The translations under genes and the position numbers were made by a program. From Caldora sp965222765 (GTDB taxonomy: Bacteria; Cyanobacteriota; Cyanobacteriia; Cyanobacteriales; Coleofasciculaceae): DNA of 64,000 nt. The stretch covers positions 1 through 64,000 of the forward strand of contig CBDCVG010000059.1 in NCBI GenBank assembly GCA_965222765.1. Direction: 5' to 3'. The notes below the pieces were generated by a model. It saw nothing but the letters and a program-made list of their open reading frames with translations. It made no database searches and was not told where the DNA came from. Positions 37,375-46,734 of this stretch are shown piece after piece; the stretch's first letter is position 1, and the number at the start of each line of letters is the position of its first letter.

Positions 37375-38004
37375 TTAGTTTTCTTTCGTAATTCCAACTA
37401 AAATATTTACCAATTCTTCTAAATTTCCAGGAATTGAATACAAAGCAATATCTTGGGTAATTGTTTGTTGGGTGACATTGAGGATACCAAACTGCCAGCC
37501 ATTCCCAATAGTCACTGCACCGTAAAATGTATCTTGTTCTTCTATCTTAGACAAAGCAATCAACTCAACTGCCATTTGAGTAAAACCCCTCGTCATGTCA
37601 TCATTTTTGGCTTCAACAACAAGGAGATTTTGGGTTGAGCGCAACAGGTAATCTAGATTGCCTTTAAGCCAATTATTAACATTCAAAGGATATTCAATTC
37701 TCAACTGACAATTGCAGTAGGTTGCAACTTCCATGAGTATCGGAGCAACTAAAATTTCTCTCCTTGCCATTTCGCTGGTGAGGCTGACTAAGGGTAGAAT
37801 TTTTTCAAGACGCTGGCGTAACTCTGGCAGTCGCTCGAATGGTTCTGTTGTTTTCGGTAGAGATAATTGCGATCGCATGAGTCCATAGCCAAGTTCAGCT
37901 AGAATCTCATCGGGTTCATAAGGCATCTCAAAGTAGGAACGAAATGTATAGGATTGTCCTTCTTGCAGAATGGGCCGTTTGCTCATGGCGATCGCAGTAA
38001 TCAC
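37375..38004 (-). CDS. PD-(D/E)XK nuclease-like protein of unknown role
   Basis: 209 residues. The nuclease core is visible: GNLDYLL, then LLVVEAKNDDMTRGFTQMAVELIAL, giving the D...E-x-K signature plus a downstream Gln as in many restriction-type folds. Family members occur widely in cyanobacteria under names such as restriction endonuclease subunit-like, usually alone. The start is either the GTG at 38004, which overlaps the stop codon of the next upstream gene by one base (TAGTG), or the ATG at 37986 (MSKRPIL). No methylase lies beside it, so a complete restriction-modification system is not indicated. Confidence 0.72.
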   Translation of the reverse strand: MITAIAMSKRPILQEGQSYTFRSYFEMPYEPDEILAELGYGLMRSQLSLPKTTEPFERLPELRQRLEKILPLVSLTSEMARREILVAPILMEVATYCNCQLRIEYPLNVNNWLKGNLDYLLRSTQNLLVVEAKNDDMTRGFTQMAVELIALSKIEEQDTFYGAVTIGNGWQFGILNVTQQTITQDIALYSIPGNLEELVNILVGITKEN

Positions 38005-38843
38005 TAATAGTTTGGAAAACTGGGATACTCGTTTTGGGTGTCTTCTAGATTACCTTGCTGTTGGAAAGAGTCATTGTCCTCTAAAAAAGGATCTTGATTG
38101 AAAAAAGAAGGGGAGTTTTCAACTGTTTGGGGAGGTATCCCTTCTCCAGAACTCGATTCTAGTGCTGCTCTAGTTGCAGGACCAGCAATTCCATCAACTT
38201 GTAGTCCCTTGGCTTTCTGGAATGCTATTACAGCTGCTTCAGTGAAAGAGCCATAGTATCCAGTAATTGGACCGTTATAGTAACCACTCGTCTGCATGTT
38301 TCTTTGGAGAGAAGCAACTAGAGAACTTCTTTCTCCTCTCTTGAGCAGGAGAACAGGGTTATCTATATCCTGACTCTCCTCATAGATGCTAGCCTCACTT
38401 TGGAGCTGATATTGGGGTGTATCCTCCTTCAAAGATACCAGTGCTGATTGAGTAGCTGAACCAGCAATCCCATCAATAACTAGTCCTTGAGCGTTCTGGA
38501 ATTTAATTACTGCTTCTTCCGTCAAAGAACCGTAAAATCCTGTGACTGGTCCTTCGTAGTAACCGTTGGCTTTGAGATTTTCCTGGAGAGAGGTAACTTC
38601 AGTACCGCTATCTCCTTTGTTCAGGGCTAAAGCTGGGCTAGCGGTACTCAAAACAGTCATCACAGCAAGACATGAGAGTGAAATCAAGACCCAATTTAGA
38701 AGCTTAGGCTGCTTTAACTCCTGGAGTATCGTTAAACTGTAGTATCCGTTGGCTTCTGATTCTAGATTTGCAGATGTTTGCTCTGTTGCCGTTAGATGAA
38801 AATAAGCTAGTGTTTCCATTGTTCTGTATCTAATTGCGATCAT
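38004..38843 (-). CDS. Exported protein with two peptidoglycan-binding (PG_binding_1) domains
   Basis: 279 residues. After an N-terminal extension, a hydrophobic segment (LNWVLISLSCLAVMTVLSTASPALA) acts as signal or anchor. Two PG_binding_1 repeats follow: GDSGTEVTSLQENLKANGYYEGPVTG with FYGSLTEEAVIKFQNAQGL, and GERSSLVASLQRNMQTSGYYNGPITG with YYGSFTEAAVIAFQKAKGL, each ending in DGIAG.AT..AL. The C-terminus is Ser/Pro/Gln-rich. It would sit at the cell wall. There is no hydrolase domain, so the protein is a binding module only. The start is likely the ATG at 38819 (METLAYFHL) rather than the upstream Met. Confidence 0.85.
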   Translation of the reverse strand: MIAIRYRTMETLAYFHLTATEQTSANLESEANGYYSLTILQELKQPKLLNWVLISLSCLAVMTVLSTASPALALNKGDSGTEVTSLQENLKANGYYEGPVTGFYGSLTEEAVIKFQNAQGLVIDGIAGSATQSALVSLKEDTPQYQLQSEASIYEESQDIDNPVLLLKRGERSSLVASLQRNMQTSGYYNGPITGYYGSFTEAAVIAFQKAKGLQVDGIAGPATRAALESSSGEGIPPQTVENSPSFFNQDPFLEDNDSFQQQGNLEDTQNEYPSFPNY

Positions 38844-39387
38844 TTACCATAAATTTGGCATAATTTCTGTACCAGTGGCAAAGATTCTTGGGTTTTACTA
38901 GAGAAAAGTCTTTGTATGATTAGCTTTCCAATACCTCTAGCCTATATCACTCTGAAGAAACACACTCAGCCGCAAGGGGGTTGGCCGAAGCATTTAGAAA
39001 GGTATACACCGGTTCTATATGCTGAAATTATCGCCCAAATGCTTCGCCCCTACTGCTCCCCAAAGTGTTTCTCAATTTCAAGATGTTGTTGGCGAATCGA
39101 TATGGGCTCTGACCCCTCCCCAAACCCCTCCCCAAACCCCCCCAAACCCCTCCCCACCTCTCCCTAACCCTCTCCTTGTAGGAGAGGGAAAAGGAATAAA
39201 TTTGTTGGGGGAGAGGGGCTTTCCGGCTCCCCCTTCCCTTGCAGGGAAGGGGGCTGGGGGGTTAGGTTAAGGGATGAGGGACAAAGCACGAAAAGTCTTA
39301 CTAATTCAGCAATTGAGCAAGGTGGGGGGTTTCACCCACTCTTAATTCGCCAACAGTATCTTTCAAGTCAGGGGCTCGGAGGTATTC
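38844..39387. other. Non-coding spacer with C-rich repeats and hairpins
   Basis: About 540 bases between leftward genes. An inverted pair GAAGCATTT/AAATGCTTC lies at about 38985-39048. From 39104 to 39267 there is a C-rich run of imperfect CCCCTCCCCAAA units, then two hairpins: CCCTCTCC/GGAGAGGG around 39168-39188 and CCCCCTTCCC/GGGAAGGGGG around 39229-39252. The small open frames here are products of the repeat and I reject them. Confidence 0.6.
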
Positions 39388-40965
39388 CTAAGGTAACCAG
39401 AAATCTGGCAAGACAGTATCGCCGAAACTGCGTATGCTTCGATTAAGACTCCGAGCTAGCTCGATATGTGGTTCATCAGGCTCTACTGGTATGATATCGG
39501 CTTTCTCTCCATCTCCCAAGTACTCAATTACCAAGTTGGCTGCCTCCAAACCAGTAACATAAGCCTTCTCCTGGGACCAAGAGCCATGACGATTGATAAT
39601 CCAATCGCCACTCAGAAAGACATTGTTAAAACATGTCTGTGCTGGCAGCAGATACTGGTAACTTCCGGGGAAGAAGTGAGTCACACCTTGGGATACCCGG
39701 ATAATACTGCTATCGATGACTTTTGCTTGTCGGAAATCAGGGACGCAAGTGGCTAATTTCTCATGAACCATCGACACAATAGCTTCGTCACTCAAAGACA
39801 GCAATTGATTCCCATGATAAAAATCTGCTTCAACCACACTACCTGATTCGTCTCGGTACTCGTCTTGCAAGGTATTCAAGTCAAAAAATGTCGAGCCAGT
39901 GGTAGCACTGAAGCCAAAACAGGCATTGGAAGGACGGGGAATGTGAACTTTATGATCAAACCACAGTCGGGTTGCCAGAACATCAATGCCTCCTAAATTC
40001 ATGAGATTCTGGAATTCCTGGCGACTTTGCAAGGTGGAGCTATTGCGAACAAGCTGCTTCATACCATTGATATTGATGGCGAAGACAACTGCATCGCTAG
40101 GAAAAATTTCATCATTGGTAACAACCCCTGTTGCCCTACCATCGCTATCTATGAGGATATCCCGAACTCGTTGGTTAGTCAGTACTCTTCCTCCAACTTT
40201 CTCAATGCGTTCCACCCAGGGCTTAAAAATCATCTCCCCAACTGTGCCCCGGCACCAAACTACGTCAAAATCCGGTTGGTGAGACAAAATAAAGTAGTAA
40301 AGCATTCCTAAGGCGGCTGCAGCTGAACATTGCTCTCCTGGTGCAAATAAGCCTACTAATAACATTGGCTCAAAGGATTCCCGATAGAGTCGTGCTGAAA
40401 CGCCGAAGTCTTTGAACAGTTCGCGGGCAGTTATTTTGTCATAGCGCTGCCATGCCTCGTCAGAATTATCAAAATCTACTACTGCGTAGAGTAGGGGTAG
40501 AGCAGAAAGGCGATCGATCAATGGCAATCGCTTAAATTTAGTATACAGAAAGGTTCCTAGTGGGGTGGGTAGTCGGGGCAAATCTTGAAAAATTGGTGAC
40601 TCAGCTTCCAAGCCTGCTGGAGAGTATTGGCAAGAACGGGTGAAAGGGGTAAAGGGATTTAGTCCCAATTGTTGCACTAGAGTAAAAATATTCTTGTAGG
40701 GATACCAGAAGCCATGAATACCCCCTTCAACGGAGTTTCCCTCTGATGTCTTCCAACCTGCCACCAAGCCACCAGGATAGGGTCCAGCTTCTAAGAGGGT
40801 TACCGCATAGCCTTGTTGCGCTAAGTGATAGGTTGCTCCTAATCCTGCCCAACCAGCACCAACAACGGTTACCCGTTTTTGTTCTGACGCTTCTGACATC
40901 CTATACCTCGCAATTTTCTTGTTTTGGGTTAGCTTAACAGTGAGAAGCCTAGCTCCACAAAACAA
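39388..40965 (-). CDS. FAD-dependent oxidoreductase of the carotenoid desaturase type
   Basis: Likely start is the ATG at 40899 (MSEASEQKRV), which makes a protein of 503 residues; the extension to 40965 has little coding character. The N-terminal dinucleotide fold reads VTVVGAGWAGLGATYHLAQQGYAVTLLEAG, followed by PGGLVAGWKT and the His-rich GGIHGFWYPYKN, as in phytoene/zeta-carotene desaturase relatives. The C-terminal FAD contact is NVFLSGDWIINRHGSWSQEKAYVTGLEAANL. Related cyanobacterial proteins are annotated only as FAD-dependent oxidoreductase, so the substrate is uncertain. It stands alone, and the 221-base upstream spacer contains a short tandem of TTGTTAAATAGCAAA (about 40973-41005). 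Confidence 0.82.
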   Translation of the reverse strand: MFCGARLLTVKLTQNKKIARYRMSEASEQKRVTVVGAGWAGLGATYHLAQQGYAVTLLEAGPYPGGLVAGWKTSEGNSVEGGIHGFWYPYKNIFTLVQQLGLNPFTPFTRSCQYSPAGLEAESPIFQDLPRLPTPLGTFLYTKFKRLPLIDRLSALPLLYAVVDFDNSDEAWQRYDKITARELFKDFGVSARLYRESFEPMLLVGLFAPGEQCSAAAALGMLYYFILSHQPDFDVVWCRGTVGEMIFKPWVERIEKVGGRVLTNQRVRDILIDSDGRATGVVTNDEIFPSDAVVFAININGMKQLVRNSSTLQSRQEFQNLMNLGGIDVLATRLWFDHKVHIPRPSNACFGFSATTGSTFFDLNTLQDEYRDESGSVVEADFYHGNQLLSLSDEAIVSMVHEKLATCVPDFRQAKVIDSSIIRVSQGVTHFFPGSYQYLLPAQTCFNNVFLSGDWIINRHGSWSQEKAYVTGLEAANLVIEYLGDGEKADIIPVEPDEPHIELARSLNRSIRSFGDTVLPDFWLP

Positions 40966-41186
40966 CAGATATTGTTAAATAGCAAATTGTTAAATAGCAA
41001 GTTGTCATATAATGTTCTGGTAATAACGGATAATTTTAATTTACTAAAATCCAATGTATGTAGTGTATTTAAAAGTTATTTAACTTGACAAAGTTATCCT
41101 AATTGTTTAGTTGATTAATTAAATTTAAGTTAAAATTTTCTTCTAATTTTTCAGTCACAGAATGCCAGAAACCGGAGTGTAGAAAA

Positions 41187-44100
41187 TTGAAAACGATAAT
41201 GCCAAACCAGGTTGATAGTGATCGCTCGTTTGCCTTAGAAACAGCGTGGCAAAGCTACGGCCAACTCAAGACGAAAGCTTCAGAGGTTTTTCGACTATAC
41301 CAAAATCTAAGATTGCAAGCGATCGCTTTTTCTCTACTTGCCATCTTACTAGCAGTGATTGTCAGTACTCAGAGCGACTTGATCACAATTTTAATGGAAA
41401 AAGTACTCACAGTTAGTTTGGTGTTAATTTCGATTGTCACCTTAGTGATATTTGCCATCAGTAGTAAATTTCAACAGGGACAGTACTGGCAGGTACTCAA
41501 TGCTGGTGCTGAAGAAATTAGAAAAGAGATTTATCTGTATCGAACGCTACTGCTAGGACAAGAAAGCCGTCACCAATGGCTCAATGAACGGGTAACAGCA
41601 ATTCAATGTCAGGTAATGGAGAGTATTGGTGGCAATCTTGTCCTCAAACCCTACACGGGTACTATTCCACCCGAAGCAGAACAACCCGACAGTGATTCGG
41701 GTTTTGCTGATTTGCTAGCAGATGACTACCTGCACTATCGTTTAGAAGCACAACAACAAGCGTCTTCTCAAGAACTGAACAAACTACACGTTACCCGAAC
41801 TCGCTTACAGATTGGGATTTTTCTGTTGGGTGGCATCAGTGCTTTTTTACCTGTACTGAGTATCAATCATAGCATTTGGGTTGCTTTTACCCTGGCTTTG
41901 GCAACAGCATTAACCCTCTGGTTAGAACTTTGCCGATTAGACGAACGAGTTAACCAATACAACCAACTCATTCTTTCTCTCAATATTATTCGCGATCGCT
42001 GGCAAAGTTTCACCCCGCAAGACCGCACAGGAGATGAATTTTTCCAACTTGTAGTCGCTACTGAAAAAGTACTCTCGAGCCAGTACAACCCAACCGTTGC
42101 TCAAATGCGTCAAGCAGTAGCACAACTGCAAAAAACGACTAGCGATTTGTTGGTTGAAATCCTGGATAAACCGGCGCCAGAAGCGATTAATAGAGCCTTA
42201 CTACCCCAACCCCAAACTGAAGCAGAAACTGAAGCAGAAGTTCTAACTGCCGAAGTCGAAATTATTCCCGAAACAACGGTGATTTTAGAGGAAGTTCAAC
42301 CCATCAAAGAGGAACCGGAAAAAACTATCCAAAAAGGATTACCTCATGCCTTTGTAGTTATGCCTTTTGGTCGTAAACAAGGACGTGACGGGTTCTGGAT
42401 CGATTTCAATAGCATTTATCAAAACTTAATTAAACCAGCCTTAGAAGAGGCTGGGTTTGAACCGTTTCGCGCTGATGAAGAAAGTGTTAGCGGCGATATC
42501 TTAACCGATATGTTTCAAGAACTTTTGCTAGCAGATTTAGTGCTAACAGATCTGAGCATTGATAATGCCAATGTTTTTTATGAATTGGGGGTTCGCCACG
42601 CCTTACGCAAGCGAGGACTGGTTCACATTCAGTGTGGTAGAGCTTATCTACCTTATGACATTTTCAATGTTCGCGCTCTTCCTTATCACTGCGATGACAA
42701 TGGTTGCCCCGATCCCCGATATTTAGAAAAAGACAAGCAGGCAATTATCAAAATGATCCGTGCAACTTGGGAATCTGATGAAAATCGCATTCACAGCCCC
42801 ATTTTTCAATTACTCACGGGTCTTTGTGAACCAGACCGCAAAGCCCTACAAACACCCCTAGCTACAGGTTACTGGCTAGAGTATCAAAAGTGGCAAGAGC
42901 GGATACATATTGCTGAGCGACAAAAGCGGATTGGTGATGTGCTGTTGTTAACGGAAGAAGTAACCAATCCCTTGATTAAATGCGAAGCGATCGCAGAAGC
43001 TGGTAAATCCTTAAAGAATTTGGGAAATTCGGCTCTTGCCCTTAAGGAATATCGACAAGGGCTGAAAATTGAGTCGAGCAATATAGAGTTTCGACGGGAG
43101 GAGGCATTTCATCTAGCCAAACTGAGGCAATTTGATGAAGCGATTGTGAAATTGGAAGCATTACTGCAAGATGAACCTCATGATATTGAAGCTTTATCAT
43201 ACCTAGCGGATATTTACACAGAAGTTTGGCTCAATGAATGGACAGATATAGCAGATGAGCAGGAGCGTTTAAAGACTGCTTATGAATCGGATCACTTGCT
43301 CAAAAAATCTATTGAGACTTTCCTCAAAGCTTACCGTCTTAATCAAATTGATTACAAATCAGGTATTAGGACTTTTGTCTTGTTAGCAGTCCTAGAGCAT
43401 CTATCAGAGCAATTTGAAACCGATACCGATCCAGAAGAAGATGCTCTCAGACAACAGTTGCCCCTACTTAAAGGTTCCATCCAGTTTGGTTTGGAAAGCG
43501 TTATCAAAAAAGATGAAAATGATTTTTGGGCTTTTGTTGCTCTAGGACATTTAGTAATCTGCACAGCTCCAGATCCAAAACAGGTGACAAGAGCCTATAA
43601 AAAGGCACTGACTCTACTGTGGAAAAATAAATTTGCCTTACAAACTACACTCACTCAACTAAAGTTACTCGAAGCGCTGAAATTCCGTTTAGACTACGTT
43701 CAAGCTGGCATTGCCATCCTTCAGGAGGAGCTAAATAGAATTATCCGCCAAGAAGAAGTTACGGCTTCTTCTACAGATCGTGAACCGTCACAAGTTATCC
43801 TCTTTTCCGGTCACATGATCGACTCTCCTACCCGTCCCAAACCCCGTTTCCCAGCAGATATGGAAGACGAGGCTTGCCAGAAAATTAAAGAGGTACTCGA
43901 TAAGTTAAATACCGATTCTGATGCTTTAGCGATCGTTCCAGGAATCGCTTGTGGAGGAGATATTTTATTTATTGAAGACTGTTTGCTCCGCAACATCAAA
44001 GTTGAAATTTTTCTCCCCTTTGAACCGGCTCAGTTTATTATCGATTCGGTTAGCTTTGCTGGTGATAACTGGGTGAAGCGGTTCTACACGATTCAAAATC

Positions 44101-44378
44101 ATCCGAATGTCACGATTCACTTGCAACTTGAGCGGTTGGGTAAGGTACCAGAAGGAGATAATCCTTACGAGCGCAACAATCGCTGGGCGCTCTATTCAAC
44201 CTTAATGTATGGGATAGAAAAGGTGAGTTTAGTTGTATTGTGGAATGGTAAGGGGGGTGATGCTCCTGGTGGTACGGGTGATATGGTGCAACAGGTGCGT
44301 CAATTTGGTGGAGTTGTTGAACATATCGATACCACGAAGTTTGATTACTGGAAAACTTTGACATCCTCCCAAAGCTGA
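41187..44378 (+). CDS. SLATT-like 2TM domains - DUF4071 (TIR-like Rossmann) - TPR - SLOG-like fusion
   Basis: 1063 residues from a TTG at 41187 with GGAG ten bases before it (an ATG at 41199 is also possible). Order: a two-helix membrane region (about 40-95) with a cytoplasmic helix, a second two-helix region (about 205-255), both resembling the SLATT/DUF4231 fold; a MPFGRK...RADEE...NVFYELGVRHA domain (about 385-520) that matches the DUF4071/TRAFs-binding-type Rossmann fold; helical repeats (about 560-850); and a C-terminal Rossmann domain (868-1063: VILFSGHMIDSP, IVPGIACGGDILF, VEIFLPF) that resembles SLOG nucleotide-sensing domains. SLATT pores and SLOG sensors belong to nucleotide-centred conflict systems. 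A sensor and effector in one chain next to a patatin gene suggests an abortive-infection unit. Not a family I can name. Confidence 0.75.
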   Translation: MKTIMPNQVDSDRSFALETAWQSYGQLKTKASEVFRLYQNLRLQAIAFSLLAILLAVIVSTQSDLITILMEKVLTVSLVLISIVTLVIFAISSKFQQGQYWQVLNAGAEEIRKEIYLYRTLLLGQESRHQWLNERVTAIQCQVMESIGGNLVLKPYTGTIPPEAEQPDSDSGFADLLADDYLHYRLEAQQQASSQELNKLHVTRTRLQIGIFLLGGISAFLPVLSINHSIWVAFTLALATALTLWLELCRLDERVNQYNQLILSLNIIRDRWQSFTPQDRTGDEFFQLVVATEKVLSSQYNPTVAQMRQAVAQLQKTTSDLLVEILDKPAPEAINRALLPQPQTEAETEAEVLTAEVEIIPETTVILEEVQPIKEEPEKTIQKGLPHAFVVMPFGRKQGRDGFWIDFNSIYQNLIKPALEEAGFEPFRADEESVSGDILTDMFQELLLADLVLTDLSIDNANVFYELGVRHALRKRGLVHIQCGRAYLPYDIFNVRALPYHCDDNGCPDPRYLEKDKQAIIKMIRATWESDENRIHSPIFQLLTGLCEPDRKALQTPLATGYWLEYQKWQERIHIAERQKRIGDVLLLTEEVTNPLIKCEAIAEAGKSLKNLGNSALALKEYRQGLKIESSNIEFRREEAFHLAKLRQFDEAIVKLEALLQDEPHDIEALSYLADIYTEVWLNEWTDIADEQERLKTAYESDHLLKKSIETFLKAYRLNQIDYKSGIRTFVLLAVLEHLSEQFETDTDPEEDALRQQLPLLKGSIQFGLESVIKKDENDFWAFVALGHLVICTAPDPKQVTRAYKKALTLLWKNKFALQTTLTQLKLLEALKFRLDYVQAGIAILQEELNRIIRQEEVTASSTDREPSQVILFSGHMIDSPTRPKPRFPADMEDEACQKIKEVLDKLNTDSDALAIVPGIACGGDILFIEDCLLRNIKVEIFLPFEPAQFIIDSVSFAGDNWVKRFYTIQNHPNVTIHLQLERLGKVPEGDNPYERNNRWALYSTLMYGIEKVSLVVLWNGKGGDAPGGTGDMVQQVRQFGGVVEHIDTTKFDYWKTLTSSQS

Positions 44379-44430
44379 AGCCACCTTAAGAGAAGCTTTG
44401 GATCGCGATGAAGGTTTTGTGTTAGCCGAA
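44379..44430 (+). repeat. Remnant of a deleted patatin gene copy
   Basis: Directly after the stop codon, GCCACCTTAAGAGAAGC and the following bases match codons near 45510-45560 of the patatin gene (ATLREALGRDESFVLA) in 85-90% of positions. The join lies at a shared TGAAG. It marks a former second patatin gene behind the first SLOG-like domain. Confidence 0.75.
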
Positions 44431-44656
44431 CAGTGCTTATAATCTGATATTGATTTTTTAGTATAACAGATACGGAAAAATCTGACTTTCCGACTTTATG
44501 ATCCTACTTTTACGACTGATGCGGCTGGGTGAAATGAATTAATATCGAAATGTGGGGAGTCGGTAAGAATTACATCTAAAATTAAGTTCCAAAATGATTA
44601 AAAGCGCGAAATATGCCTGACAAACTACGCTTACTCAACTGAAGTTACTCGAAGCT

Positions 44657-45358
44657 ATGAAATTCCGTTCCAATTATATTAAAGCTGGCATTACTATTCT
44701 TCAGGAAGAGCTAAATAGCATTACCTATAAAGAGACAGTTTTGGCTTCTTCTACAGAGCACGAACCTTTACAAGTTATCCTCTTTTCTGGTCACATGATC
44801 GACTCTCCTAACCGTCCTAAACCCCGTTTTCCACCAAAGATGGAAGACGAGGCTCGCCGGAAAATCAAGGAGGTACTCGATAAGTTAAATCCGGATTCTG
44901 ATGCTTTAGCGATCGTTCCAGGAATTGCTTGTGGAGGAGATATTTTATTTATTGAAGACTGTTTGCTCCGCAACATCAAAGTTGAAATTTTTCTCCCCTT
45001 TGAACCTACTGAGTTTATTCTCAATTCCGTTAGCTTTGCTGGTGAGAATTGGGTCAAGCGGTTCTACGCTATTCAAAATCATCCTAATGTTACAATTCAC
45101 CTGCAACTTGAGCACCTGGGGAAAACGCCAGAAGGAGATAATCCTTATGAGCGCAACAATCGCTGGGCGCTCTATTCAACCTTAATGTATGGGATAGAAA
45201 GGATAAGTTTAGTTGTATTGTGGAATGGTAAGGGAGGTAATGCCCCTGGTGGTACGGGCGATATGGTGCAACAGGTGCGTCAATTTGGTGTAGTTGTTGA
45301 ACATATCGATACCACGAAGTTTGATTACTGGAAAACTTTGACATCCTCCCAAAGCTGA
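44657..45358 (+). CDS. Stand-alone SLOG-like domain protein (tandem copy)
   Basis: 233 residues that repeat the last 230 residues of the protein at 41187-44378 with roughly 90% identity (VILFSGHMIDSP, IVPGIACGGDILFIEDC, EIFLPFEP, NPYERNNRWALYSTLMYG, WKTLTSSQS). Homology begins upstream at about 44616 (copy of QTTLTQLKLLEA), so the copy is a 5'-truncated duplicate that now begins at ATG 44657, without transmembrane or TPR parts. It is 39 bases upstream of the patatin gene, in the same orientation, and may act as its separate ligand sensor. Preservation of the reading frame suggests that it is expressed and selected, or that it is very young. Confidence 0.75.
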   Translation: MKFRSNYIKAGITILQEELNSITYKETVLASSTEHEPLQVILFSGHMIDSPNRPKPRFPPKMEDEARRKIKEVLDKLNPDSDALAIVPGIACGGDILFIEDCLLRNIKVEIFLPFEPTEFILNSVSFAGENWVKRFYAIQNHPNVTIHLQLEHLGKTPEGDNPYERNNRWALYSTLMYGIERISLVVLWNGKGGNAPGGTGDMVQQVRQFGVVVEHIDTTKFDYWKTLTSSQS

Positions 45359-45397
45359 AGGAATACCTAATACCTAACAAATTGCAAGGAGCTTGGC

Positions 45398-46528
45398 ATG
45401 TCTGTCCATGAAAAAGTGAACAAAAAAACTGGACCATATAAACTTCTGGCTCTTGATGGTGGGGGCATCCGTGGAGTAATGACTCTGGAGGTGTTAGCTA
45501 AAATTGAAGCTACCTTAAGAGAAGCTTTGGGTCGTGACGAGAGTTTTGTCTTAGCTGATTACTTTGATTATATTGCAGGTACAAGTACAGGGGCAATCAT
45601 TGCTACTGCTCTATCCTTGGGTTGGTCTGTAGAAAAGATTCAAGGATTTTATAAGGATAGTGGCGAAGCGATGTTTGATAAAGCTTTCTTGCTCAAACGC
45701 GCTACACGATATAAGTACGGAGATGAAAAACTCTCCAATAAACTCAAGGATGCGGGAGTATTTGGAGAGAAAACAACCTTCGGGAGCGAGAAGCTGAAAA
45801 CCCTCCTGATGCTGGTAATGCGCAATGTCAACACAGATTCTCCTTGGCCTGTTTCCAATAACCCGAAAGCAAAGTTCAACGATCCCAACCTACCAGACTC
45901 TAACTTGAAGCTTCCCCTGTGGCAGCTAGTTCGAGCCAGTACCGCTGCTCCCACCTTCTTTCCACCGGAGACAGTTAAGTTAGGTAGCAATGAGTTTATC
46001 TTTGTCGATGGCGGTATAACTCCCTTTAATAACCCAGCCTTCCAACTCTTTCTGATGGCTACCCTTGAACCCTATCAACTAATGTGGCCCACAGGTGAGG
46101 ACAACATGCTTTTGGTGTCAGTTGGGACTGGTTTAACCCCTAATATCAATTTAGAACTGAAAACTCGCAAAATGCACACAGCCTACAATGCTATAACTAT
46201 TCCGGGCGCACTGATGCTAGCTTCCCAGACTCAACAAGACTTGCTGTGTCGTATTTTCGGCAAGTGTGTGTCAGGAGATCCGATTGATGGGGAGGTGGGT
46301 GATCTGTTGGGGGCAAAAGGACCCCTAGAATCAAAGCTGTTCACCTATATGCGCTATGATGCTGAACTAAGTAATGAGGGATTGAAGAAGTTAGGTGTAG
46401 CAGATAGTGTTCAACTAGAGCATGTTCAAAACATGGATTCGGTAGAGTATATGGATGAGCTAGAACTGATCGGAAAAGCGATCGCTAAAAAAGTAAAACC
46501 GGAACATTTTGCTAAGTTTTTGCAATAA
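45398..46528 (+). CDS. Patatin-like phospholipase (CapV-type effector candidate)
   Basis: 376 residues with a good ribosome binding site (AAGGAG, seven bases before ATG 45398). The oxyanion motif DGGGIRG is at 20-26, the nucleophile Ser63 in GTSTG and the partner Asp204 in VDGGI, so the Ser-Asp dyad is complete. Length and layout match bacterial patatins that degrade membrane phospholipid, several of which are effectors in cyclic-nucleotide defence (CapV) or stand-alone abortive infection. No nucleotide cyclase gene was seen nearby; instead the gene directly follows the SLOG-like domain protein. I infer that a small ligand sensed by the SLOG-like domain may trigger the lipase, which is untested. 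Confidence 0.88.
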   Translation: MSVHEKVNKKTGPYKLLALDGGGIRGVMTLEVLAKIEATLREALGRDESFVLADYFDYIAGTSTGAIIATALSLGWSVEKIQGFYKDSGEAMFDKAFLLKRATRYKYGDEKLSNKLKDAGVFGEKTTFGSEKLKTLLMLVMRNVNTDSPWPVSNNPKAKFNDPNLPDSNLKLPLWQLVRASTAAPTFFPPETVKLGSNEFIFVDGGITPFNNPAFQLFLMATLEPYQLMWPTGEDNMLLVSVGTGLTPNINLELKTRKMHTAYNAITIPGALMLASQTQQDLLCRIFGKCVSGDPIDGEVGDLLGAKGPLESKLFTYMRYDAELSNEGLKKLGVADSVQLEHVQNMDSVEYMDELELIGKAIAKKVKPEHFAKFLQ

Positions 46529-46560
46529 CCTTAGTTATAGCAACCAAATTTGGCTAATTA

Positions 46561-46734
46561 GGGCTTGCTGCAAAAGTGTGGAAACTATACCAGACAAAGC
46601 TTTCAAGCATTTTATACCTTGCACCGTAAGTCAAAAATCCCTAACACCTACCACCTCTTTCCCTTACCTACCACCTACCACCTACCACCTAACACCTATT
46701 CAAACCCGAAAGTTACGACTTATTCAGCAAGCCC
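46561..46734 (-). mobile_element. MITE copy B, 174 bp, TAATTA target duplication
   Basis: Ends GGGCTTGCTGCAAAAG and ATTCAGCAAGCCC, flanked by TAATTA at 46555-46560 and 46735-46740. Same element as 13766-13973 with an internal deletion. Its last base supplies the G of the TAG stop codon of the DUF4231 gene. Confidence 0.9.

Noticed and set aside
38916..39270. Two Pro-rich small frames
   Set aside because: They translate the C-rich repeat (CCCCTCCCCAAA units) and hairpins, not a gene.
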